Shown in pieces: positions 1 through 9,017 of a DNA stretch of 64,000 nt. Origin of the DNA: JAAXHF01 sp963665955 (GTDB taxonomy: Bacteria; Desulfobacterota; Binatia; Bin18); NCBI GenBank assembly GCA_965231765.1, contig OZ246887.1:682001-746000 (forward strand), read 5' to 3'. Below the pieces are notes generated by a model, which searched no databases, was not told the origin of the DNA, and was given only the letters and a program-made list of their open reading frames with translations. A program made the translations under genes and the position numbers. Numbering within the stretch: position 1 is the first letter of the stretch; each line of letters opens with the position of its first letter.

Positions 1-109
1 CATCCGAAGAACGAGCCCCGCACGATTGCGCAGAATTCTCGGTTCGTGCCGGCTCCGGTCCGCCTGTTCGCAAAGCCCCGCCTGCGACGGACGGAGCAGC
101 GGCCGAAAT

Positions 110-445
110 TTATTTGTACTCGACCAGGACCTCCCGATACGGCGTTGTACCGCCGTTGCGTGCCTTATGACGTGCCGGGACGCGCATCCCCTTTCCCGGT
201 TCCGACAAAACCTCGAGTTCGCTGTTGTCCAATTTCAGCGAAAAGGTTGCGCCCGTCGGCACGTCGAGGGTGCCCAAGTCGTTGTCGTTCTCGTCGAAAA
301 CCTGCAAGGGCGCGCCTGAGATCGCGTACCACATATAGCTGTGCTCGTGCGTGTGTACAGGTGTTTCCTCGCCCGGGGCGAGCTCAAAGTTCCAAACGAT
401 TACCTTGTCGTTCTCGAAGACTTTTTCAGACCCTACATCTGCCAT
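110..445 (-). CDS. small cupin-domain protein
   Basis: A 111-residue single-domain cupin. The residue run PVHTHEH followed by a conserved glycine turn is the usual first cupin motif, whose histidines bind a metal. Proteins of this size in the ChrR-like/RmlC-like group act as dioxygenases, isomerases or sensors, and the substrate cannot be told from sequence. The start was set at the ATG at 445 because a GGGAGGT ribosome site lies just upstream; the longer upstream reading lacks one. A related cupin lies at 18824-19282 and a decayed one at 8892-8993. No operon partner is visible: the next gene (1027) is on the other strand. Confidence 0.75.
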   Translation of the reverse strand: MADVGSEKVFENDKVIVWNFELAPGEETPVHTHEHSYMWYAISGAPLQVFDENDNDLGTLDVPTGATFSLKLDNSELEVLSEPGKGMRVPARHKARNGGTTPYREVLVEYK

Positions 446-1026
446 TGCATGACCTCCCAAATCAAACGATTTTCTTACCCGAGCACGGAAATTTCCGCAC
501 GTCAAGCGAGAGTCATGGGCGATGAATGCTCATGCCATAACAATGCATATTGAAAGCGCAAAATAGCCCGCTTTCCCGCTCATCGTTGCCGCTGCCCTCA
601 TTGGCTCGCTTAAACTTCATGTTATGCGTCTGCCGTGTGACTACTAGACCGGCCCGTTATCTGGTCTTAGTACGTACCTCACTTCAAACACCTCCCTACG
701 AACGTCTTTTGTCTCGTAGGCTTCAGGACCGGCGGCAAGATGCCTTTATAGCCCGCGGAAGATCCACGAAATTTGATAACAGCCGCCAGCGAGAAGCCAT
801 GGTTCCGACCTAAGCAAATCGATCCAGGTCGGGAAATTTGCGCTCATTACCAGAACGTTATCACTCAAGCGGTTTTTCCGTTCCGTTGATCATCTGGTCT
901 TCTGAGCTTCTGATTTCGGCTACAATATTGCGAGAAAACATGTTAGTGTGCGCGGTACAGGAGGGCCAGCCAACGGATGGAGGCGGATAGAGTTGGAGAG
1001 AATCCATCGCTGGCTGGTAAATCAAC
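446..1026. other. 581 bp gap, no gene recognised
   Basis: Divergent intergenic region between the cupin (minus) and the alcohol dehydrogenase (plus). Short open frames here show no recognisable family and no ribosome site. Promoters for both genes should lie here, but no convincing -35/-10 pair was identified. Confidence 0.5.
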
Positions 1027-2139
1027 ATGGCCAAAGCACGAGCGGTCGTCCAGGTCGGCGACAAAAAATTCGAGATGCAGCAGTTTGACGTACCACGGAT
1101 CGGTCCCGACGATGCGTTGATGCGGGTCGAAGCTAACGGCATCTGTGGCAGCGATGTTGACCAGTATGACGGCAAACTCGACGGACTGCTGAGCTTGCCA
1201 ATGATCCCCGGGCATGAACCGGTCGGCATCATCGAAGAAATTGGCGACGAGGCCGCCCGGCGCTGGGGCATCCAGGCTGGCGATCGTGTCGCAGTCGAAC
1301 CAACGCGCGGCTGCGGTCATTGTCGTGCGTGCAAGCGCGGCGATTCGCGCAACTGCCGCACTGGTCGTGAGGGCGCGAAGATTTCCGTGTGCGGATTCAT
1401 CCCGACTACGATTCCGCCCGCCTTGTGGGGCGGGATGGCGGAGTTCATGTACCTCGATCCCGAGGTAGCGCTGCACAAGATCGCCCCCGAGGTACCAGCG
1501 GAACTGGCCGCACTGTATCAGCCGGTCGCGGCTGGTGTGAGCTGGGCGCATCGTGTTCCAGGGACCAAGATTGGCGACACGGTGGTGATCTTTGGCGCAG
1601 GCCAGCGCGGTATCGCCTGCGCGCTCGCCGCGCGCGAGGCGGGCGCGGCGCATGTTGCAGTCATTGCCCGGCGACAAAGCGCTCACCGTCTCAAACTCGC
1701 TGAGGAGTTCGGCGCCGATGCCACTATCTTTGCGGACGAAGACGTTGCTGGCCGGGTACGCGAATTAACCCGCGGAGAAGGTGCAGATGTAGTTATCGAT
1801 GTGACCGCTCAGACCATGGCGCCGATTGGACAAGCATGCGAGCTGGTGCGGCCGGGCGGAACGATTATCCTCGCTGGCGTGAAAGGCCCCACGGCGGCGA
1901 TTCCAGACCTGAAGAACGATCTCATATTTTCCAAAGAATTAACGATCAGGGGCGTCAAAAACGCCGACTTCGACTCGTTCGCGATCGCAGTGAAACTCAT
2001 CGAATCGGGCAAGTATCCGTTTGAGAAGATGCATACACACAGCTTCGGGCTGAGCGATCTTGAGCGCGCAATCCAGACCTTGGCCGGGCGTGTGGATGGT
2101 GAGCAGGCGGTGTGCGTCTCGCTGGATCCTTCACTATGA
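1027..2139 (+). CDS. zinc-dependent alcohol dehydrogenase (MDR superfamily)
   Basis: A 370-residue medium-chain dehydrogenase of threonine/sorbitol-dehydrogenase type that interconverts an alcohol and a carbonyl using NAD(P). Catalytic zinc ligands are visible as C40 (in CGSD) and H63-E64 (in PGHEP). Structural zinc cysteines are C97, C100, C103 and C111. The C-terminal half carries the nucleotide-binding turn GAGQRG near residue 195. The length is normal for the family and the gene appears intact. It stands alone on this strand and is closed by a strong hairpin at 2210. No strong ribosome site precedes the ATG. The substrate is unknown; the neighbouring ketone and ester enzymes make a secondary alcohol plausible. 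Confidence 0.85.
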   Translation: MAKARAVVQVGDKKFEMQQFDVPRIGPDDALMRVEANGICGSDVDQYDGKLDGLLSLPMIPGHEPVGIIEEIGDEAARRWGIQAGDRVAVEPTRGCGHCRACKRGDSRNCRTGREGAKISVCGFIPTTIPPALWGGMAEFMYLDPEVALHKIAPEVPAELAALYQPVAAGVSWAHRVPGTKIGDTVVIFGAGQRGIACALAAREAGAAHVAVIARRQSAHRLKLAEEFGADATIFADEDVAGRVRELTRGEGADVVIDVTAQTMAPIGQACELVRPGGTIILAGVKGPTAAIPDLKNDLIFSKELTIRGVKNADFDSFAIAVKLIESGKYPFEKMHTHSFGLSDLERAIQTLAGRVDGEQAVCVSLDPSL

Positions 2140-2209
2140 GTCCTGGCGAATCTTGCCTGGCAAGAGTGTCGTAGACTTCTTCGGTGAGGGTGGAAGGAGC
2201 ATAAACAGA

Positions 2210-2252
2210 GCGGGAGAAGCGTCAAATCGACGCTTCTCCCGCTTGCTCTTTT
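2210..2252. terminator. bidirectional intrinsic terminator
   Basis: A perfect 14 bp stem (2210-2223 with 2229-2242) and a five-base loop, followed by a T-rich tail. It sits 70 bp after the alcohol dehydrogenase stop and touches the stop codon of the convergent hydrolase gene, so it can end both transcripts. Confidence 0.85.
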
Positions 2253-3123
2253 AGACATCCAGCCGATACTCATCGCCATCGCGCACCAGCTTCCCTGCGG
2301 TCGGGCCGGCAAAATGGGTTCCAATAATCAGTGTGGGTGTATCCGCGTATTCCTTGAATACTCGACGACGAGTCGCGATAGCTTGGGCGTTGTCCGTATC
2401 AACAGAAATGGATAATTCCGGATCGTTGAATTGGATGGGATGGTGGATGAAATCGCCCGTGATCAAGGCACTCTCCCCTTTGGATTCAATGACAACCGAG
2501 CAATGACCCGGCGTATGACCTGGAGTCGGAATGAGGCGTACGCCGTCACAGACTTCCGCCGGTCCCTCGACTGGTTTCGCCAGGCCAGCGTCAAACACCG
2601 GCTGGACCGAGTCCGCAAACGTCACACGTTGCATTTGCATGAAATCGTCCGCTGTCTTTTCGTCGACAGTGCTGTACAAGTCGATATCCTTCTTGTCCAT
2701 GAGATACGCCGCCTGGGGAAACGTGGGCACCCACTTGCCATCGACCAAGTGCGTATTCCAGCCGACATGATCCACATGCAAATGCGTACAAATAACGTAA
2801 TTCACGCTTTCAGGCGGATGGCCCGCCGCTGTCATGTCTTCCAGGTACGACGTTGAGAGGTTGCTCATGATTGTAATCGGATCTCGATTGCGTCCATTGC
2901 CAATGCAGGTGTCTACGACCAGCTTTGCTCCGGGCGTCTCGACAACGAGAGAATGAATGCTCACGCTGAGCTTGCCCTCTGGTGTCACAAAATGTGGAAA
3001 GAGCCACGGGACTTGTTTCACCACTTCCGGCGTGGCAGCCGGTAGCAGGTCAGGGAAATCAGGGTAGTCGATTTCCGTGATTTTTGTAATCGTTATGTCG
3101 CCGACTTTCCATTTGAGATTCAT
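2251..3123 (-). CDS. metallo-beta-lactamase-fold hydrolase
   Basis: A 290-residue member of the metallo-beta-lactamase superfamily. The two-metal site is visible as H114-x-H116-x-D118-H119, with a downstream GHTPGH motif and a TGDF motif carrying the bridging aspartate. The spacing resembles the lactonase-like branch that hydrolyses acyl-homoserine lactones and other lactones or esters, though the exact substrate is inference. A strong ribosome site (AGGAGGTC) supports the ATG. It lies 24 bp downstream of the HSL-type esterase on the same strand, so the two are probably co-transcribed. A lactonase next to a Baeyer-Villiger monooxygenase (4470) would suit lactone products of cyclic ketones. 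Confidence 0.85.
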   Translation of the reverse strand: MNLKWKVGDITITKITEIDYPDFPDLLPAATPEVVKQVPWLFPHFVTPEGKLSVSIHSLVVETPGAKLVVDTCIGNGRNRDPITIMSNLSTSYLEDMTAAGHPPESVNYVICTHLHVDHVGWNTHLVDGKWVPTFPQAAYLMDKKDIDLYSTVDEKTADDFMQMQRVTFADSVQPVFDAGLAKPVEGPAEVCDGVRLIPTPGHTPGHCSVVIESKGESALITGDFIHHPIQFNDPELSISVDTDNAQAIATRRRVFKEYADTPTLIIGTHFAGPTAGKLVRDGDEYRLDV

Positions 3124-3147
3124 ATTGACCTCCTCCTTTTGATTCCA

Positions 3148-4110
3148 TCACCGATATAGAGCGCGTTTGAGGGCATTATCACGCTCAGCCTTAAACTGTT
3201 TCGACACCGCCGCTGATGGGGCGAAAACGTCAAAGCCATGAAACGCCCCCGGATACACGTGCAGCTCGGTCGACACACCGGCCTGAATGAGACGCTGTGC
3301 GTACTCGAGATTCTCGTCAATAAACAGATCGAGGGTGCCGACGGGAATGTATGCGGGTGGCAAGTTTGTCAGATCGGTGGCCCGAGAAGCTGCTGCGTAA
3401 GGCGACACTCCATCCCCGCCGCCCTCACGGCCCAGGTAGGCTTTCCACCCTAAGCGGTTGCTGTCGCGATGCCACACGCGCGGGTCGGTAATCGCATAGC
3501 TGGCAGGCGTAGCGTTACGATCATCGATCATGGGATAGATGAGCAGTTGGAAAGAGATCTGTACTTCTCCCCGGTCGCGGGCCAGCAGAGCCAATCCGGC
3601 CGCGAGCCCGCCTCCGGCGCTAGCGCCGCCAATAGCGATGCGAGACGGATCAACACCGAGGTCACTGGCATGGGTAAACAGCCAATTCAGCCCGGCATAA
3701 CAATCCTCAACCGGCGCGGGAAACGGATGTTCCGGCGGCAAGCGGTAGCCGACCGACACCGCCACGCAGCCGATGCGCTTGACCAGTTGCTTCATGAGAC
3801 GATCGTCTTGTTCGATATCGCCCATGACGTAGCCGCCACCATGAACCCACAACAGAGCGGGGAGGAGGTTCGGCCGATCGTGTGGCTGATAAATGCGGAC
3901 CCGCACAGCCGGGTCGCCATGCGGGCCAGGCACCGATTGATCCTGACTGGTCACGCCCTCAATCGGAGGCAGTGTCGCTTGCATAGTGCTGAACAGCTTT
4001 TTCATCTTGGCCCGGGCTGCCGGAATGTCGTTCAAGTCTACCGCCTTTTCAGTTGGGAACGCCTCCAGCACGACTCTCAGCTCAGGGTCTAATTGATCCA
4101 TGAAGTTCAT
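3148..4110 (-). CDS. HSL-family alpha/beta hydrolase (esterase)
   Basis: A 320-residue esterase of the hormone-sensitive-lipase group. It has the oxyanion motif HGGGY (residues 90-94), the nucleophile serine S164 in GGASAGG, an aspartate in DLFIDE and a histidine in the C-terminal FHGFD, which together form a full catalytic triad. It is transcribed away from the BVMO at 4470 and is followed by the lactonase-like gene. A close paralogue lies at 29251-30219, near the second BVMO. The likely role, by inference, is cleaving esters formed by the neighbouring monooxygenase. An AGAAGGA ribosome site precedes the ATG. Confidence 0.88.
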   Translation of the reverse strand: MNFMDQLDPELRVVLEAFPTEKAVDLNDIPAARAKMKKLFSTMQATLPPIEGVTSQDQSVPGPHGDPAVRVRIYQPHDRPNLLPALLWVHGGGYVMGDIEQDDRLMKQLVKRIGCVAVSVGYRLPPEHPFPAPVEDCYAGLNWLFTHASDLGVDPSRIAIGGASAGGGLAAGLALLARDRGEVQISFQLLIYPMIDDRNATPASYAITDPRVWHRDSNRLGWKAYLGREGGGDGVSPYAAASRATDLTNLPPAYIPVGTLDLFIDENLEYAQRLIQAGVSTELHVYPGAFHGFDVFAPSAAVSKQFKAERDNALKRALYR

Positions 4111-4469
4111 CGTCTATTTCCTTCTATCTCCCTCTTGGTTTCTCCACACGCCAGCTACGCTCTCAAGCAATAGTGAATCCCATGGCCAAAAGCTAGATGC
4201 TCCAGGCAAGTGGCCGTCTCCGAAGCAATATGGGGCAATGAACCAGAGGTGTCGAGTGCACCTTGTGTGTCCGCTGGTCCAGAACGTGCAGCTGGCCAGA
4301 ACACTTCCCGCCGGTCTTTTCTTTTGTTTTCTTCTGGCACAAGCCTTGCGGTTTGTCATTTATTTTTATAGCTCATATGGCAAAGAAATGCCTTGTTATT
4401 AAGAACTCTGCGAAGTAACGGGGACGCTTACGCAGGACATCTTTAACCTAGAGAAGGAGGACAGACACG
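4111..4469. other. 359 bp divergent intergenic region
   Basis: Separates the esterase (minus) from the BVMO (plus) and must hold both promoters. The plus-strand end is AT-rich and leads into the BVMO ribosome site. No clear operator palindrome was seen, and short frames inside look non-coding. Confidence 0.4.
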
Positions 4470-6299
4470 ATGAGCGAAACTGTACAACAAGAACAAGCGA
4501 TGAGAGTACCAACTCCTGCAGAGCTTGGCTTTGACCCCGAGGCCCTGCGTGAGAAGTATGCGGCCGAACGGGGCAAGCGACTGCGGGCAGACGGCAATGA
4601 TCAGTATCAGGAAATTACTGATCAGTTTGCGCACTACAATGTAGACCCGTATGTGGAACCGGGTTTCACCCGCCCTGCCCTGCACGAAGAAGTCGAGGTG
4701 CTGATTATTGGTGGTGGCTTTGGCGGTCTTTTGGCCGCAGCCCGGCTGCAAGAAGCGGGCATTACCAACATCCGCATTATCGAGAAAGCCGGAGATTTTG
4801 GCGGCACCTGGTACTGGAATCGCTATCCTGGAGCCCAGTGTGACGTAGAATCCTATGTCTATTTGCCCCTTTTAGAAGAGACCGGTTATATGCCGAAGGA
4901 AAAGTACTCCTTCCAGCCGGAGATATTTGAACATGCCAAGCGGATCGGGCGGCATTTTAAGCTCTACGATCGCACGTGCTTTCAGACCCAAATCACACAG
5001 GCGAGCTGGAACGAAGACACCGGCCGTTGGACGATCACAACCGATCGTGATGACGTATTCCAGGCCCGTTTCATGATTACGTGCAGCGGCCCACTGAACC
5101 GTCCAAAATTGCCAGGCATTCCAGGAGTTGAACAGTTCACAGGCCATACCTTTCACACCAGTCGGTGGGATTACGACTATACCGGAGGAGATAGCACCGG
5201 GGGCTTAGACAAACTCCACGACAAACGGGTCGGCGTTATTGGCACCGGAGCCACTGCCATCCAATGTGTGTCCCATCTTGGCTGCCATGCTCAGCAGCTG
5301 TATGTGTTCCAGCGCACGCCCTCGTCTGTGGATCAGCGGGGCAATATGCCGACCGATCCTGAGTGGGTCAAGACGCTCACGCCAGGCTGGCAAGCCCATC
5401 GGAATGACAACTTTTGCACGCTTATGGCGGGCAGACCCGTCGAAGAAGATCTCGTGAATGATGGCTGGACCAGTCTCTTCAAGAAGCTGACGCGCCTGTT
5501 TTCGCGCAGAAATAACGCTGACCTCACCGAAGAAGAACGTGCACTGCTGGCGGAGATTGCGGATTTCCAGCAGATGAACGAGGTTCGCGATCGCGTGTCT
5601 ACGACCGTCACCGACTCGCAAACCGCTGAGGCGCTTAAACCGTGGTATGGACAGTGGTGTAAACGCCCCACGTTCAATGATGACTATCTTCCGACCTTCA
5701 ACCGCCCGAATGTCACGCTCGTAGACACGAAAGGCCAAGGGGTTGACCGGGTGACTGCGCATGGCGTCGTGATGGCTGGCATTGAATACGAAGTGGACTG
5801 CCTGATCTTCGCAACCGGCTTTGAGGTGGGGACGGCGTACACGCGGCGCGCCGAGTTGGCGGTGTATGGCCGGGGCGGCGTGTCGCTGGCGGACTACTGG
5901 GCACGGGGCATGCGGACCTACCATGGATTCCTGAGTCACGGCTTCCCGAACTGTTTCCATATGGGCTTGACCCAAACGGGCTTAGCCCCGAACTTCACCT
6001 ACCTGACAGAAGGCCAGGCGCAGCACATTGCGCAGCTCATCGCCGAGGTCAATACGCGCCAGGCAACATCGATCGAGCCGACACAAGAGGCGGAGGCGGA
6101 GTGGGTTGAGTTAATGACAAAACCGAATGCCTTGACCGAGTACCAAAATGCCTGCACGCCAGGCTACTACAATGGAGAGGGGCAAAACACGGGCATAGGT
6201 TTTGTGGGAACGCAGTATCCTCAGGGCGCGCCGTCTTTCTTCAAAATGCTTGCCCGCTGGCGCGAGCAAGGCGATTTGCAAGGACTTATCGTGAAGTAG
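4470..6299 (+). CDS. Baeyer-Villiger monooxygenase
   Basis: A 609-residue type I BVMO that inserts oxygen next to a ketone to give an ester or lactone, using FAD and NADPH. Visible are the FAD Rossmann motif GGGFGG (residues 81-86), the GDFGGTWYWNRYPGAQCD segment, the BVMO fingerprint F-x-G-x3-H-x3-W-D near residues 223-234, and a second Rossmann motif GTGATA for NADPH. It carries an N-terminal extension of about 70 residues ahead of the first Rossmann fold, as in hydroxyacetophenone-type enzymes. The start follows GAAGGAGG. The next gene begins 18 bp after its stop, so they form an operon. A full-length paralogue of identical length is at 32886-34715. Confidence 0.93.
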   Translation: MSETVQQEQAMRVPTPAELGFDPEALREKYAAERGKRLRADGNDQYQEITDQFAHYNVDPYVEPGFTRPALHEEVEVLIIGGGFGGLLAAARLQEAGITNIRIIEKAGDFGGTWYWNRYPGAQCDVESYVYLPLLEETGYMPKEKYSFQPEIFEHAKRIGRHFKLYDRTCFQTQITQASWNEDTGRWTITTDRDDVFQARFMITCSGPLNRPKLPGIPGVEQFTGHTFHTSRWDYDYTGGDSTGGLDKLHDKRVGVIGTGATAIQCVSHLGCHAQQLYVFQRTPSSVDQRGNMPTDPEWVKTLTPGWQAHRNDNFCTLMAGRPVEEDLVNDGWTSLFKKLTRLFSRRNNADLTEEERALLAEIADFQQMNEVRDRVSTTVTDSQTAEALKPWYGQWCKRPTFNDDYLPTFNRPNVTLVDTKGQGVDRVTAHGVVMAGIEYEVDCLIFATGFEVGTAYTRRAELAVYGRGGVSLADYWARGMRTYHGFLSHGFPNCFHMGLTQTGLAPNFTYLTEGQAQHIAQLIAEVNTRQATSIEPTQEAEAEWVELMTKPNALTEYQNACTPGYYNGEGQNTGIGFVGTQYPQGAPSFFKMLARWREQGDLQGLIVK

Positions 6300-6317
6300 A
6301 CTGAAGGGATAGCTCCA

Positions 6318-6728
6318 ATGACAAAACAACAGGCGATCGATACCGTGAAGAGGTTTATGGGGCTCCTCCTCACCGACTTCCCCGAGTGCGTGAAATTGAT
6401 GACAGACGATTTTGCATGGGAGAATTTTCTGCCGCCCCATGTACCGTTTGGCGGTCGCTACGAGGGCGCCGCGGGGTTGCAACAATATGTAGCGCAACTG
6501 TCAGAGTCGTGGGTGATCGGCGAACTCGTCTTCCACGATTTTATTTTCGACCCGGAGACGCGCATTCTGGCGGCGCCGGGGGTCGAAAAAAACGGCAAAT
6601 CGGTCGCAACGGGCCGCGCCTGCGACATGCCGTTCGTTTGGGAATTTCGATTCGCGCCGGATGGGAAACTCACGTACCTGCGCGAATACAACGACACTGC
6701 TTCTATTGGGGGGACATTCAATAGCTAG
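6318..6728 (+). CDS. SnoaL/NTF2-like protein
   Basis: A 136-residue protein with the pattern of the SnoaL-like NTF2 fold: an N-terminal helix, a central FGGRYEG turn, and a C-terminal LREYNDT segment. Family members are small isomerases, cyclases or hydrolases, or non-catalytic binding proteins. It starts 18 bp after the BVMO stop with a GAAGGGA ribosome site, so the two are co-expressed and it probably acts on, or binds, the BVMO substrate or product. No signal peptide. The reaction cannot be inferred. Confidence 0.75.
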   Translation: MTKQQAIDTVKRFMGLLLTDFPECVKLMTDDFAWENFLPPHVPFGGRYEGAAGLQQYVAQLSESWVIGELVFHDFIFDPETRILAAPGVEKNGKSVATGRACDMPFVWEFRFAPDGKLTYLREYNDTASIGGTFNS

Positions 6729-6746
6729 CAGTGCCCTTTCATGAGT

Positions 6747-7637
6747 TCATTTCGGGCGATTGGGGATATCTGTTTCGCTAAACCCGATCGTCATCCCAAA
6801 GGCTTGATTGCGGTCGAGCACGAGCGAGTCGCCCTCCTCGGTAAAGCGTTGGCCCTTCGCGAGGAGATGCTCTGCCGCACGCTGTAATTTCCGCGTCTTG
6901 AACGTTATCGAGTAAATCCCTTCGCCCGCCTGCGCCAAGTCAAGGCCTTCAGGACTGGTCGGGGATAACGGCTGCGCGGCTTCGATGATGGTGTCTTCAC
7001 CGACGGCGTAGTACAGGCTTCGCTTCCGCCCGGGCACTTCGGCTTCATGGATCAGGGTGCCGCCCAGCGCGTGCTGATAGACGCCGGGGGCTTCGGTCAG
7101 GTCGCGGAACAGCACCGTCAAATGCGAAGCCTGCTCAATACCAAGCGGATGCTGATCGCGGGAGTAGTCAATTGACCAGCCCGGTTGCAGGCGCGGATCG
7201 ATGAAGAATTTGGGCACGGCGGCAAACTCGAACGCCGCGTGGGTGTCCTGCGGGTGGGTCCAGATGGCGCCGTCCTTGGACGACGGCGCGGTTACGGCAT
7301 TCCCGACCATGTCGAACAGGCGGATCTTGCTCTCGGTCAGACGCGCGCAGGTTTCGGCCAGGTCGTCCACATACCAGGCCATTGAATGAAAATGCTGCCC
7401 AGAGCGGGAATAGAATCGGCCCAGCGCTGATTTCTCCCACCCCGGCATGTGGCGTAGTGGCTGAGCCGGTTCCATCACAAAGTCGGCGATCAGGACGAGA
7501 GACGCCTTGCGCATCGCCGCTTTCATCGAATTGCGGACAAATCTGCGCACGCCAAAGACGTCGTCATACCAGCCGTCAGCCGCGTCCAGGTCCTCGACGA
7601 CATGTAGCAGATGAAATGCTTTGCCAATTTTGAACAT
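6747..7637 (-). CDS. VOC-superfamily protein with two modules
   Basis: A 296-residue protein with two vicinal-oxygen-chelate modules. The first begins at about residue 7 (HLLHVVEDL) and the second near residue 160 (ASHLTVLFRDL). This is the architecture of extradiol dioxygenases and glyoxalase-like enzymes, although not all metal ligands can be assigned. The start was placed at the ATG at 7637 because AGGAGG lies seven bases upstream; the longer reading to 7727 has no such site. It converges on the BVMO operon with only 18 bp between stops and faces away from the GST gene. Function is unassigned beyond the fold. Confidence 0.75.
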   Translation of the reverse strand: MFKIGKAFHLLHVVEDLDAADGWYDDVFGVRRFVRNSMKAAMRKASLVLIADFVMEPAQPLRHMPGWEKSALGRFYSRSGQHFHSMAWYVDDLAETCARLTESKIRLFDMVGNAVTAPSSKDGAIWTHPQDTHAAFEFAAVPKFFIDPRLQPGWSIDYSRDQHPLGIEQASHLTVLFRDLTEAPGVYQHALGGTLIHEAEVPGRKRSLYYAVGEDTIIEAAQPLSPTSPEGLDLAQAGEGIYSITFKTRKLQRAAEHLLAKGQRFTEEGDSLVLDRNQAFGMTIGFSETDIPNRPK

Positions 7638-7840
7638 CAGTATCCTCCTGAGCTTTGCACCTGCTGCCGTACTTAACACCTTCTCCCTGATTTGCAACTT
7701 CCGCATTGGGGAGTACGGCACATCCACCGTGCCTTGATAACTTGGCAGTGCCCAGGCTTTGGCGTTGGGCTCCTATCTTTTTTGCCATGCGCTTTGTAAA
7801 GTGGACGGCTCTCAAGACAGGTAAGACAGAGAGGTAACCA

Positions 7841-8602
7841 ATGAGTAGTACGACGCGACCTATTATCTATGGCGTACCGTTTTCACAACCGGTGCGTGCG
7901 GTCATGTGGCTGATGCTGTATAAGCGGACGCCGTTTGAAATGGTCCTGATCAACCCCGGCTCAAAAGGGGAAACCGGGAGCCGCAATCCGGCCTATCTGG
8001 CCAAAAATCCCGGCGGGACGATTCCGACCATCGAAGAGCCCGACACCGGTTTTATGCTCAGCGAGGCGCACGCCATCATGTGTTATTTGAGCAATACGCA
8101 TGGCTGGGAAGACGTGTACCCGACCGACCATCAGCAACGCGCCAAGGTCGACTGGTATTTGCACTACCACCATCGCAATGTCCGCGACGCCTCCATCGGC
8201 TTGGTCGCACCGAAGATCCGTAAGGATCTGGATATTCCGGATGTCATTCAACAGGCCGCACAGGCAACACTGACGACTGCCCTGCGCTCGTTGGAGTCAG
8301 GTTGGCTCGCGAAATCCCGCTATTTAACGGGCGAGCAGCTCAGCCTGGCCGACTTCGCTGCGTATGTAGAGATCGGGCAGCTGCAACCGGGTTTTACCAA
8401 TGTCTTCGATTTCGCGCCCTACCCCAACGTGCAACGTTGGCTAGGCGAAATGAAACACATTGACGGACACGACGACGTGCACGTCGTGTTGGCTGAGCTC
8501 GGCGATATCAGTGTCGAGCCGCCGACGATGGAGGCGATCAGGAACGCGAACAAAAGTGCGCTCAGGGCCTTGAAAAGGAAACTGGCAGAATTGACGCAGT
8601 GA
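7841..8602 (+). CDS. glutathione S-transferase-like protein
   Basis: A 253-residue protein with an N-terminal thioredoxin-like GST domain (serine near residue 15 in PFSQP, cis-proline region GTIPT, then the SEAHAIM glutathione-binding turn) and a C-terminal helical domain with the conserved LSLADF segment. The family conjugates or removes glutathione from electrophiles, or acts in isomerisation and dehalogenation. It fits detoxification of reactive intermediates from the surrounding oxygenases. The upstream GAGAGGTAACC is a good ribosome site. A decayed GST fragment lies at 47286-47460. Confidence 0.85.
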   Translation: MSSTTRPIIYGVPFSQPVRAVMWLMLYKRTPFEMVLINPGSKGETGSRNPAYLAKNPGGTIPTIEEPDTGFMLSEAHAIMCYLSNTHGWEDVYPTDHQQRAKVDWYLHYHHRNVRDASIGLVAPKIRKDLDIPDVIQQAAQATLTTALRSLESGWLAKSRYLTGEQLSLADFAAYVEIGQLQPGFTNVFDFAPYPNVQRWLGEMKHIDGHDDVHVVLAELGDISVEPPTMEAIRNANKSALRALKRKLAELTQ

Positions 8603-9017
8603 CGGACATTCAGTGTACGAGAAAGCTATGGCCTCAGTATAGGGAGCCTCGTCACACGAATAACGCCTTCAGCGTCAGGCAGCGAGCGGTCCTCATCAAA
8701 CCGTTGCCGTGAGACCTTATTCGAACGAAATAGCAGGGCCCGCCGGAACGACCCGCGTATGTTGTTCACGGTCATTTCGCCAAGCAGCACAAAGATCCCG
8801 CATTGTTCAAGCTGTAGAAGCGTGATCTCTTTGCTGACCTCCGCAGGGAGCGGGCCATGCACAAGAAACGGTTCGCTGTCTGATCTGCAGGTACGCCCCC
8901 GACGGCCAGCTGTTCGACATCCTCGATAAGGACGAGAACGTGACCGCTCCCGTGTCGACCGAGGACATTATGAAACAACACCTCGCGCGCTAGCCACGGG
9001 AGGAAAGGAGCACGGCG
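8603..9017. other. gap holding a cupin gene remnant
   Basis: A 415 bp space between the GST gene and the duplicated-domain gene. Its last third carries the C-terminal remnant of a cupin gene described separately; nothing else was recognised. Confidence 0.5.
8892..8993 (+). pseudogene. C-terminal remnant of a cupin gene
   Basis: The frame ending at the TAG at 8991 reads YAPDGQLFDILDKDENVTA and continues for 15 residues to the stop. This aligns with the end of the intact cupin at 18824-19282 (NALFEMLDADLNVTATL). Upstream of about 8890 the frame loses similarity and has no start, so only the tail of the gene survives. It shows that a cupin of the same subfamily once lay here. Confidence 0.45.
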